From: Bilophila wadsworthia ATCC 49260
Lineage (GTDB): Bacteria > Desulfobacterota > Desulfovibrionia > Desulfovibrionales > Desulfovibrionaceae
Direction: 5' to 3'
DNA: 13,919 nt
NCBI RefSeq assembly: GCF_000701705.1
Contig: NZ_JNJP01000091.1
Span: 1 to 13,919 of the forward strand
Made by a program: the position numbers and the translations under genes
Notes under the pieces: generated by a model
Database searches by the model: none
Told to the model about the DNA's origin: nothing
Seen by the model: the letters and a program-made list of their open reading frames with translations, nothing else
In this document: positions 7,307 through 13,919 of the stretch, piece by piece
Position numbering within the stretch: position 1 is the first letter of the stretch
Layout of the letters: every line of letters starts with the position of its first letter

Positions 7307-7341
7307 ATACCAAGTATGATTTTAGCCATCTGGTATGATTT
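7307..7341. repeat. Inverted and direct repeats between array genes 1 and 2
   Basis: Inverted arms ATACCA (7307-7312) and TGGTAT (7331-7336) overlap two copies of GTATGATTT (7314-7322 and 7333-7341) spaced by 19 bases, about two helical turns. This could be an operator inside the array. No T-tract supports a terminator. Confidence 0.35.
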
Positions 7342-7366
7342 AAAATTTTGAGGCATCTGCTATGGC

Positions 7367-7918
7367 ATGACTAAGAAAGTATGCATATTCGGTAGCCTTT
7401 TTCAGGAGGCTCGTTCTCAAACCGCTCTTTCGCAGTGGGAGATTTCCGTCAGAGCAGGGACACATCTCAGTAATGTGAATCAAGTAGAAGCGGGAAATCA
7501 AGAGCCTAACGTTATTCTTGCCGTAAAAATGCTTCTTGCCGTAAATGCCGACATACAAAGCTTCTTTATGGAGCTAGCCTCTCTTTTATCTCATTGTATC
7601 GATGTATCAAAAATTCCATCGCTATCCCAAAAAGAATTTCAGGAGCAGTTGAATTCCGTTCTGACACCACTCGAAGAAGCGGAAATTTTTGGAATGCTCC
7701 TTTCGCAATGTAGATCTGTTACAAAACTTTCCCAAAATTATATTTCTTCCATAGCAAAGTATGATCATAGAAGTCTCCAGAAGGTGGAAAAAGGAACGCA
7801 ATTGCCTGGTATTATCAACGCTGTAAAGTTGGTTATGGCTACAGGTGTTGATGCTGGAGTCTTTTTTGATATTTTTAGTGAGAAGCTGGAGACAATAAAA
7901 GTAAAAAAAAGAATATGA
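7367..7918 (+). CDS. Double-HTH XRE-type protein, array gene 2
   Basis: A 183-residue paralogue of array gene 1 with the same plan: HTH one at about residues 10-67 (LSQWEISVRAGTHLSNVNQ), a linker of about 40 residues, and HTH two at about 109-170 (KLSQNYISSI, then LQKVEKGTQLP). The C-terminus ends in a lysine-rich tail (KVKKRI). The gene is the most AT-rich of the window: hand counts give 25 of 60 G+C at 7501-7560 and 27 of 60 at 7621-7680, against 42 of 60 in a qrcB segment. The start has no clear ribosome site. Its stop overlaps the next gene's start in an ATGA arrangement (7915-7918). Nothing in it suggests an activity other than DNA binding or dimerisation. Confidence 0.8.
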   Translation: MTKKVCIFGSLFQEARSQTALSQWEISVRAGTHLSNVNQVEAGNQEPNVILAVKMLLAVNADIQSFFMELASLLSHCIDVSKIPSLSQKEFQEQLNSVLTPLEEAEIFGMLLSQCRSVTKLSQNYISSIAKYDHRSLQKVEKGTQLPGIINAVKLVMATGVDAGVFFDIFSEKLETIKVKKRI

Positions 7919-8166
7919 GAGCAGGAACTGTAAAGCAATGTCTGTTCGGATCTGCACTTGTCAATATCCGGGAGTCTCTCCAGATATCGCAATACCAGCT
8001 TGCCAAAAGAACAGGTATCGCTGAGGAATACCTGAATAAGCTTGAAAACTCCAAGCGAGAGCCCAAAGCCCGGATGATCATTCGTCTTGGACGGGGGCTT
8101 GGCGTTTCTCCCGGTGACTTGCTGAACGAAATGGATCGGCTGATGCGCTTGGAAGAAGATGAGTAA
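7915..8166 (+). CDS. Short XRE-type HTH protein, array gene 3
   Basis: An 83-residue single-domain protein. The motif LFGSAL (residues 10-15) is the array's shared opening, followed by the HTH ISQYQLAKRTGIAEEYLNKL (about 24-43) and a closing GRGLGVSPGDLL helix. The short C-terminal tail is acidic (EEDE). The start is set by the four-base ATGA overlap with gene 2; the upstream sequence is a run of A residues without a ribosome site, so translation probably depends on reinitiation. Its stop overlaps the start of gene 4 by eight bases. It is likely a DNA-binding dimer with unknown target. Confidence 0.8.
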   Translation: MRAGTVKQCLFGSALVNIRESLQISQYQLAKRTGIAEEYLNKLENSKREPKARMIIRLGRGLGVSPGDLLNEMDRLMRLEEDE

Positions 8167-8422
8167 GAAATCTTCTCCATGCCCGTTTGGAAAAATTCTC
8201 GTAACCGCCCGTGAAGAGCGTGGTATCACGCAATACCGGCTTGCACGGCTGGCAGGGCGTTCCATTCAGCAGATCAGCCAAATTGAACGCGGTGAAAGGG
8301 AACCCCAACTTTCAGCGCTGATTTTGCTCGCCCACGCGCTGGGCATGGAGCCGGGAACTTTGGTGAATGAGGCGGCAAAAGCCATGAGTGCCCAACAAGA
8401 GCCGATGGTGCCTGTTGAGTGA
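8159..8422 (+). CDS. Short XRE-type HTH protein, array gene 4
   Basis: An 87-residue protein with the opening motif PCPFGKIL (residues 8-15), an HTH (about 23-45; ITQYRLARLAGRSIQQISQI), the family ERGEREP turn, then AHALGMEPGTL. It is clearly paralogous to array gene 5: 33 of 70 aligned residues from PCPFG onward are identical by hand count. The start is the ATG at 8159, overlapping the gene 3 stop by eight bases (ATGAGTAA), with GGAAG just upstream. Its stop is overlapped in the same way by gene 5. No other domain is present. Confidence 0.82.
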   Translation: MSKKSSPCPFGKILVTAREERGITQYRLARLAGRSIQQISQIERGEREPQLSALILLAHALGMEPGTLVNEAAKAMSAQQEPMVPVE

Positions 8423-8699
8423 GAAAACTGAAAGAACGCCATGCCCTTTTGGAGAAGTTGTTCTTGCTGCCCGGATAGAGCAAGGTGTTTCACGCTATCG
8501 TTTGGCAAAATTGATCGGGCGCACCCCACAGCAGTTGGCCAAGCTGGAAAAAGGTGAAAACGAGCCTGTACTTTCCACAATTGTGGTGATCGCCCATGCT
8601 CTTGAGATAGAGCCTTGTATATTATTCCGTAAAACAGTTGAGCTGATGCCCTCCATCCCCGTGATAGAAGAGCCTGAGGGGGGTAGGGAGCAGCCTTGA
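8415..8699 (+). CDS. Short XRE-type HTH protein, array gene 5
   Basis: A 94-residue paralogue of gene 4: TPCPFGEVV opening (residues 8-16), HTH VSRYRLAKLIGRTPQQLAKL (about 24-43), EKGENEP turn and AHALEIEP. The C-terminal tail is longer and rich in proline and glutamate. I prefer the TTG at 8415, which gives an N-terminus (MSEKTE) resembling gene 4 and an eight-base overlap TTGAGTGA with the gene 4 stop, repeating the gene 3/4 junction. A GTG at 8388 would give 103 residues and a deeper overlap. No clear ribosome site supports either, so coupled translation is likely. Confidence 0.78.
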   Translation: MSEKTERTPCPFGEVVLAARIEQGVSRYRLAKLIGRTPQQLAKLEKGENEPVLSTIVVIAHALEIEPCILFRKTVELMPSIPVIEEPEGGREQP

Positions 8700-8728
8700 C
8701 TGAATAGCTTTGGAAAATCGACAGCATA

Positions 8729-8989
8729 GTGAAAAAAGTTCCCTACCTCAAAGCCGCTCTTGGTGAGCAACTGAAGAAAGCCCGGAAATCCATTCTCAAG
8801 CTTTCTCAAGAGCAAGTAGCCATAGCTCTTGGGACAGAGCGATCCTACGTATCTCGCATGGAGAGGGGCATCATTCTTCCCTCAATAAACGTGCTCATTT
8901 TGTTGGGTGAAATGTATGGGGTTCCCGCCTCCACACTTTTGTTGCGGACAGAACAAGCCTTATCAAATCATGTCTCCCCGCAGGAGTGA
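8729..8989 (+). CDS. XRE-family HTH regulator, array gene 6
   Basis: An 86-residue protein with the most conventional XRE domain of the set: LSQEQVAIALGTERSYVSRM (about residues 25-44), followed by ERGIILPSINVLILLGEMYG. It keeps only LGEQL in place of the FGxxL opening and is probably a more distant relative of genes 3-5. The start is a GTG at 8729, 30 bases after gene 5, because an in-frame stop lies eight codons upstream. The ribosome site is weak. It is the last gene before the bidirectional terminator, so it probably ends the array transcript. Confidence 0.8.
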   Translation: MKKVPYLKAALGEQLKKARKSILKLSQEQVAIALGTERSYVSRMERGIILPSINVLILLGEMYGVPASTLLLRTEQALSNHVSPQE

Positions 8990-9023
8990 GAGCCTTTTCC
9001 GTGGCGCCGTTCCGTGCAAAATA

Positions 9024-9057
9024 AAGCGGGCCGATGAATATTCTCATCGGCCCGCTT
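9024..9057. terminator. Bidirectional rho-independent terminator
   Basis: A perfect 14-base-pair stem, AAGCGGGCCGATGA (9024-9037) with TCATCGGCCCGCTT (9044-9057), encloses a six-base loop. CGTTTTGTT follows on the plus strand and TTATTTTG on the minus strand. It serves both the XRE array (plus) and the xpaC-like gene (minus). Confidence 0.9.
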
Positions 9058-9096
9058 CGTTTTGTTCCGTTTGCAGCGGATATTCCGGTTAGTCTT

Positions 9097-10077
9097 CTAG
9101 TTGCCGTCCATTTTGAGCAGCGTGTCGAGCGTCTTGAGGTCGGCGGAGAAATCGGTGACGTCGTTTTGCAGGAGCAGGGCGTGCTCCTTGGCAAAGGCGA
9201 CCTTCAACCGGGCGAGCATGTCGTTGCTCCGGGCAAGGGCGCTGGCGACATCCGGGGATATGTCTTTGTCGTGGGCGAAACGCAGGTGCGTATCCACGAT
9301 GCCGTGGGTGGCGGCGAGGTAGCGCTTGAGGAAACGCGCGCCGTGATCCACATCTCGCGGATCAGTAGCCATGCAGCCCAGAATGTTGTTGGCGGATTGC
9401 ATGATGGCGCGCACGGAGGCTTGCGTCTCCGCAGGGAGGCCGGGCAGCTTGCATTCAAGTTCCGCGAGGGAAGTACGGGATGCCTTCATGGACGCCGGTT
9501 CATCCGGGGAGGGGGCTGGTTCTGGCTTCGGTTCCGGTTTGGGCTTGGGTGCCAGTTCCGCCGCACGCTTGCGGGCCAAGGCCCAGAGGACGCCCTGTCC
9601 CCCGGCGAGGAGGGCGCAAAACAGCATGGCAAGAGGCAGGGAAAGGGTTTGCCTCACTGAGAAGGCCATGATGAGCAACAGAGAAAACGGAACCCATTCC
9701 GTGCCCATGCGAAAGGATTTCACCAGAAGGCGCTGTACCCATGACTGCAAGCCTCCCCAGAACAGCGCATACGGGAACGGCATACCGAAAAGGATCAGCA
9801 AGACGGCCAGCCCCGCGCCGGATACGGCGGGGACGATCCACGACGGTTTCCGGGATGCGCCGCGCGCGACGATGCAGATAAGGCCAAGGTAGACGCCAAG
9901 GGCGGCCTCGCCCGGATGTATTTGCGGAACATGGGTAGACAGAATCGCCCCAATGATGAACGCGCTGATATGAAAGAGGATACGCTTGAAGAACCGACGT
10001 ATCGCATCCCAAAACGAACCCTTCGGTTCCTCGGCGTTCGGTCCGACCACCATATGTTCCTTTTCGCCTTCGTGCAT
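9097..10077 (-). CDS. XpaC-like membrane protein (5-bromo-4-chloroindolyl phosphate hydrolysis family)
   Basis: The 326-residue product has hydrophobic segments at about residues 33-50, 57-72, 79-104 and 128-165. A proline/lysine/glutamate-rich linker follows (about 173-195, repeated PKPEP units), then a helical cytoplasmic domain. The C-terminal part (FLKRYLAATHGIVDTH, then FSADLKTLDTLLKM) matches the end of XpaC-family proteins, which are typically encoded beside TelA. The family name comes from an early assay phenotype; the true biochemical role is not established. The ATG at 10077 is three bases after the telA-like stop. A second ATG eight codons in (10053) has a better AAGGA site and may be the real start. 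The N-terminal multi-helix region is longer than I would expect for the short XpaC forms. Confidence 0.75.
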   Translation of the reverse strand: MHEGEKEHMVVGPNAEEPKGSFWDAIRRFFKRILFHISAFIIGAILSTHVPQIHPGEAALGVYLGLICIVARGASRKPSWIVPAVSGAGLAVLLILFGMPFPYALFWGGLQSWVQRLLVKSFRMGTEWVPFSLLLIMAFSVRQTLSLPLAMLFCALLAGGQGVLWALARKRAAELAPKPKPEPKPEPAPSPDEPASMKASRTSLAELECKLPGLPAETQASVRAIMQSANNILGCMATDPRDVDHGARFLKRYLAATHGIVDTHLRFAHDKDISPDVASALARSNDMLARLKVAFAKEHALLLQNDVTDFSADLKTLDTLLKMDGN

Positions 10078-10080
10078 GGA

Positions 10081-11229
10081 TTACACCCTGGAGCCGATGC
10101 CGCCCTGTCCGGGGGCGCTCTGCCGCGTTTCCGTTCCGGATGCGGCGGCGATTTCTTCCCGGCTTTTGCGTGCGGCCAACGAGGTAAGCCTGTCCTTGAG
10201 TTCCGTTTCCATGACGGCCAGCTCTTTTTCAGCCGCCGCCCGCCGTTCCCGGCCTTCCTGCGCGATACGCAGGGTTTCCTCTATGGTGCCGATGAGCTTT
10301 TCGTGCACCTCGCGCAACGTTTCAATATCCACCACGGAACGCTCCACCTCGCGGGCCGTATCGACGGCGGCCTGTTCGAGCAGTTCCGCGTTGCTGCGCA
10401 ACATGTCGTTGGTCGTGTCGGAGACGGTCTTCTGAAGCGCCGCCGCGTTCTTCTGACCGTGCAGGGAAAGGGCGAGGACCATCTGGCTTTTCCAGATGGG
10501 GATGGTGGCGAGTATGCTGGTCTGGATTTTTTCCGCCAGCGTCCTGTTGTTGCTCTGGATGATGCGTATCTGCGGCGCGGTCTGCACCGTGATGGTCCGC
10601 GAAAGCTGCAAATCGTGCAACCGCCGCTCGAAACGGTTGATCTGCTCCGAAAGGTCGCGGACTTGCTGCGCCTCCATGAGATCGCCGGACGCATCCGCCT
10701 GCGCCTTGAGGCGCGGCAGTTCCACAGTACGCGCCTCTTCCAATTTGCGCTTGCCCGCTTCAATGTACGCCGTCAATTCCGCGTGGAACCGCGCATTGTG
10801 CTCATAGAGCATCTCAAGCGTCTCGATGTCGCGGAGCAGGCCGATCATGGCCTCGTCCAGCTTGTCGACGATGATTTCGATCTGTTCCGAAAGGGTGTTG
10901 AACTTCGCCACCGTGCGCTTGGCGGAAGAGAACAGCGAGCCCACAAGCGGCAGCGACTGGAGGAACCCCGGCGAGCCCATGACTTCCGAGACGTTCACAT
11001 CCTTCACTTTGAGCATAAGGTTGGTGAGCGATTCGCCGAGTTCCCCGGAATCCTTGGCCTGCACGCGGGAAAGGAGATCGTCCGCGAACCGGGAGATGCC
11101 CTGCATGGCCTCCGTCCCATACGTGACGGTCAGGGAGGGATCGGCGAGGTTTATCGAATCGGCGATGGATGCGATGCGTTGCTCCTCAGCCGTCGGGGGG
11201 ACAACAATCGTGGTGGCAGATGTTTCCAT
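10081..11229 (-). CDS. TelA-family protein (toxic anion resistance family)
   Basis: The 382-residue protein is highly helical with long charged segments, no membrane helix and no signal peptide. The stretches LALSLHGQKNAAALQKTVSD and RSNAELLEQAAVDTAREVER (about residues 258-300) and the coiled-coil-like C-terminus (about 300-370) are typical of TelA/KlaA. The family was named for plasmid tellurite resistance, but chromosomal members are often linked to envelope stress and their mechanism is unknown. The ATG at 11229 is the first start after which family similarity begins; its ribosome site (GAGAG) is modest. The gene is followed after three bases by the xpaC-like gene, so they form an operon and probably one functional unit at the membrane. 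Confidence 0.85.
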   Translation of the reverse strand: METSATTIVVPPTAEEQRIASIADSINLADPSLTVTYGTEAMQGISRFADDLLSRVQAKDSGELGESLTNLMLKVKDVNVSEVMGSPGFLQSLPLVGSLFSSAKRTVAKFNTLSEQIEIIVDKLDEAMIGLLRDIETLEMLYEHNARFHAELTAYIEAGKRKLEEARTVELPRLKAQADASGDLMEAQQVRDLSEQINRFERRLHDLQLSRTITVQTAPQIRIIQSNNRTLAEKIQTSILATIPIWKSQMVLALSLHGQKNAAALQKTVSDTTNDMLRSNAELLEQAAVDTAREVERSVVDIETLREVHEKLIGTIEETLRIAQEGRERRAAAEKELAVMETELKDRLTSLAARKSREEIAAASGTETRQSAPGQGGIGSRV

Positions 11230-11404
11230 AACAGGCTCTCTTTCATAAGACAGTATGCCTCTCAGTATCAGAGCGGCAGTGGTACGGCAAGGACTCCCTG
11301 TCCTTCTCAATGAAAGGCGGGGGCCTGCCGGTATCGGATACGGTGCAAGAGATGCTGGGGACGGCCGCCTTCGCCCGGATCGGGACGGCGGCCTCCATGA
11401 AAGT
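11230..11404 (-). other. Spacer between methionine aminopeptidase and telA-like gene
   Basis: The 175-base spacer has GGCCGCC/GGCGGCC arms near 11362-11393, a possible hairpin after the aminopeptidase gene, without a T-run. It also has a palindrome GTATC-G-GATAC (11331-11341) that could be an operator for the telA-like gene. I see only weak promoter-like hexamers. Confidence 0.3.
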
Positions 11405-12277
11405 TCAGTACGCCAGCACTTCGTGCCCGTCTTCCGTGACCAGCACCATGATTTCCCACTGCGCGGAGGGCGCGCCGTCCGCCGTGCGGATCGTCCAGCC
11501 GTTCGCCTTGTCCAGGACAATGGCATCCTTGCCCATGTTGATCATCGGCTCGATGGTAAAGATCATGCCCGGAACCAGCAGCATGTCCGTGCCGCGCTTG
11601 GTGACGTAGCTGACGAAGGGCTCCTCATGGAACCGGATGCCCACGCCGTGCCCGCCCACTTCGCGGACCACGCTGTAGCCGTGCTTTTTCGCGTTGTCGT
11701 GCACGGCCTGCCCCATGTCGCCGAGGAAGCCCCACGGCTTCACTTCCTGCAATCCCAGCTCCACGCATTCGCGGGCCACGTCCACGAGCCGGCGCTTTTC
11801 CTTGCTGACCGTGCCGATGCAGAACATCCGCGAGGAGTCGGAAAAGTAGCTGTTGTAGATGGTCGAAACGTCCACATTGACGATGTCGCCGTCCTTGAGG
11901 GCCACATCGTCGGCGGGGATGCCGTGGCAGACTTCCTCATTGATGGAGGTGCAGGTGCTTTTGGGGAACCCGCGGTAGCCGAGCGGGGCGGGGACGCCGC
12001 CAAGCTCCTTGGTCTTTTCAAAAACCAGCCTGTCGATTTCGGCGGTGGTCATGCCCGCCTTGATGTGCGCCGCCACATGGTCAAGCACGGCGATGTTGAT
12101 CTTGCCGCTTTCGCGGATGCCCACGACTTGTTCGGGCGTTTTGAGGATGCTTCTGGGCGGGACAAGGTGCCCCTGATGGGCGTATTCGGTGATCCGGGCG
12201 TCGTATGGCGTGCGTGCGGCCTTGCGTTTGCGGCTTCCGCACCAGCTTGGCGTCTTGCGGTTTCGTTTCTGATCCAC
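11405..12277 (-). CDS. map: Methionine aminopeptidase, type I
   Basis: This enzyme removes the initiator methionine from nascent proteins using a dinuclear metal centre. The 290-residue product keeps all five metal ligands (D136, D147, H210, E243, E275) and the catalytic histidines H118 (CHGIP) and H217 (RFHEEP). The start is a GTG at 12277, with GGAG six bases upstream. An N-terminal extension of about 50 residues precedes the catalytic domain. It contains PSWCGSRKRK (residues 10-19), which resembles the SEC-C zinc motif found at the N-terminus of many bacterial aminopeptidases, but only one cysteine is left. Divergent from metY; the shared region holds separate promoters. Paralogous aminopeptidases elsewhere in the genome cannot be excluded. 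Confidence 0.93.
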   Translation of the reverse strand: MDQKRNRKTPSWCGSRKRKAARTPYDARITEYAHQGHLVPPRSILKTPEQVVGIRESGKINIAVLDHVAAHIKAGMTTAEIDRLVFEKTKELGGVPAPLGYRGFPKSTCTSINEEVCHGIPADDVALKDGDIVNVDVSTIYNSYFSDSSRMFCIGTVSKEKRRLVDVARECVELGLQEVKPWGFLGDMGQAVHDNAKKHGYSVVREVGGHGVGIRFHEEPFVSYVTKRGTDMLLVPGMIFTIEPMINMGKDAIVLDKANGWTIRTADGAPSAQWEIMVLVTEDGHEVLAY

Positions 12278-12300
12278 GTCTTTCTCCGATCTCTTTGGGC

Positions 12301-12393
12301 TGTGCGGGGAAGGGGGGCGCAACAGGAGGAAATCCCGCACAAAAAGCGAGTAGAGCATACTCCGCCCGGCCCGCATTGTCGAATCCGGGCGGA
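12301..12393 (-). promoter_or_regulatory. Candidate promoter and hairpins upstream of map
   Basis: On the minus strand TCGACA (12377-12382), a 17-base spacer and TATGCT (12354-12359) form a plausible sigma70 promoter. The -35 lies in the loop of a perfect nine-base inverted repeat TCCGCCCGG/CCGGGCGGA (12361-12369/12385-12393). The transcript would begin with an eight-base-pair hairpin (TGTGCGGG/CCCGCACA, 12301-12308/12334-12341) enclosing a purine-rich stretch. Confidence 0.4.
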
Positions 12394-12409
12394 AGAGGCG
12401 GTTTTTAAA

Positions 12410-12437
12410 TTGACATATCAAGGTATAGTGATATAGC
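12410..12437 (+). promoter_or_regulatory. metY promoter with overlapping palindromic operator
   Basis: TTGACA (12410-12415), a 16-base spacer and TATAGC (12432-12437) form a strong sigma70-like promoter. The palindrome ATATCA-N8-TGATAT (12415-12420/12429-12434) covers the spacer and overlaps both boxes, an ideal place for a repressor. ArsR-family SahR, which controls methionine and S-adenosylhomocysteine metabolism in Desulfovibrionales, is a reasonable candidate. I cannot confirm that the motif matches. Confidence 0.55.
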
Positions 12438-12591
12438 CTCCACTTCACGCGGCAACACGCTTCATTTACGGCCCCTTGGCGGAGATGCCCCGCCGTCCGG
12501 AAAGGACGGATGCCCACGGGAAACGCCGCCGGGAATGCGAAGCGCCCCCGTCCGCAGGTTGCGGAGGGAAACATCTTGAACGGAGAGAACA
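12438..12591 (+). promoter_or_regulatory. Structured leader of metY
   Basis: The roughly 150-base leader contains stable hairpins CCGTCC-GGAAA-GGACGG (12493-12509) and TCCGCA-GGT-TGCGGA (12551-12565), plus a GGCGG/CCGCC pairing just before the first that competes with it. The ribosome site GGAGAG follows five bases before the ATG. The conserved cores of SAM-I, SAM-II, SAH and cobalamin riboswitches are not recognisable, so any RNA control would be of another type. Confidence 0.35.
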
Positions 12592-13857
<1,266 letters not shown>

Positions 13858-13863
13858 GTTGAC

Positions 13864-13915
13864 TTGGGGAGGGGGAAGGGCCCCTTTTGGAAAAGGGGCC
13901 CTTCCCCCTCCCCAA
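13864..13915 (+). terminator. Long GC-rich hairpin after metY
   Basis: A perfect stem of about 24 base pairs (13864-13887 with 13892-13915) with a four-base loop starts seven bases after the metY stop. No T-run follows in the four remaining bases. It resembles the hairpin after qrcD in layout and in its GGGGAGGGG-type arm. Confidence 0.75.
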
Positions 13916-13919
13916 ACCC

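Noticed and set aside
8388..8414. GTG at 8388 as start of array gene 5
   Set aside because: It gives an N-terminus unlike gene 4, whereas TTG at 8415 reproduces both the gene 4-like N-terminus and the eight-base overlap.
6770..8989. Toxin-antitoxin system
   Set aside because: Every gene is an HTH protein; no toxin-like partner (RelE, HipA, HigB, Fic and similar) is visible beside them.
5521..9023. Attachment-site duplication of the tRNA-Ser 3' end
   Set aside because: I looked for the GTTCAAATCCC and CTTCCGCCA parts downstream and found only short chance matches; no integrase is present.
9916..11313. Plus-strand open frame of 465 codons opposite the telA/xpaC pair
   Set aside because: It overlaps well-supported minus-strand genes and shows no recognisable domain.
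12438..12591. SAM-I, SAM-II, SAH or cobalamin riboswitch before metY
   Set aside because: Short look-alike strings such as GGAGGGAAAC and GGGAATGCGAAGC occur, but the ordered conserved cores are missing.

Overview
The window looks like a chromosomal segment of a sulfate-reducing deltaproteobacterium of the Desulfovibrionaceae (Desulfovibrio/Bilophila type). The main reason is a complete qrcABCD operon, which encodes the membrane quinone reductase complex (Qrc) characteristic of that group. The GC-rich core genes and the CI-like repressor, of a type I associate with Desulfovibrio prophages, agree with this. The genus cannot be fixed from sequence alone.

Layout. (1) 1-4862, minus strand: qrcA (hexaheme cytochrome), qrcB (molybdopterin-oxidoreductase-like subunit with a Tat signal), qrcC (four-cluster ferredoxin-like subunit) and qrcD (NrfD-type ten-helix membrane protein). 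They are closely spaced and end in a long GC-rich hairpin. (2) 4863-5454: a gene-free stretch with a candidate qrc promoter, two strong inverted repeats and a tRNA promoter. (3) 5455-5544: tRNA-Ser(UGA) with its own terminator. (4) 5666-8989: an AT-richer accessory block made only of DNA-binding regulators. It holds a small XRE protein, a minus-strand CI/S24-type repressor, and a co-directional array of six XRE-type genes facing away from the repressor. The first two array genes each carry two HTH domains; the next three are short and overlap at start/stop codons; the sixth is a more ordinary XRE protein. No integrase, structural gene, toxin or enzyme accompanies them. (5) 9024-9057: a bidirectional terminator. 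(6) 9097-11229, minus strand: an xpaC-like membrane protein and a telA-like protein, a conserved pair. (7) 11405-12277, minus strand: methionine aminopeptidase. (8) 12592-13857, plus strand: an O-acetylhomoserine sulfhydrylase-type enzyme (MetY), preceded by a promoter with an overlapping palindrome and a structured leader, and followed by another long GC-rich hairpin.

Function. Qrc takes electrons from periplasmic cytochrome c3, which is fed by hydrogenases and formate dehydrogenases, and passes them to menaquinone, supplying the sulfate-reduction pathway. MetY and methionine aminopeptidase both touch methionine metabolism but are divergently transcribed. The regulator block is the unusual part: a self-contained set of seven plus-strand and one minus-strand HTH genes, apparently grown by tandem duplication, next to a tRNA gene and with lower GC than its flanks. 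It may be the immunity/early-control region of a decayed mobile element, or a diversified family of DNA-binding proteins of unknown purpose.
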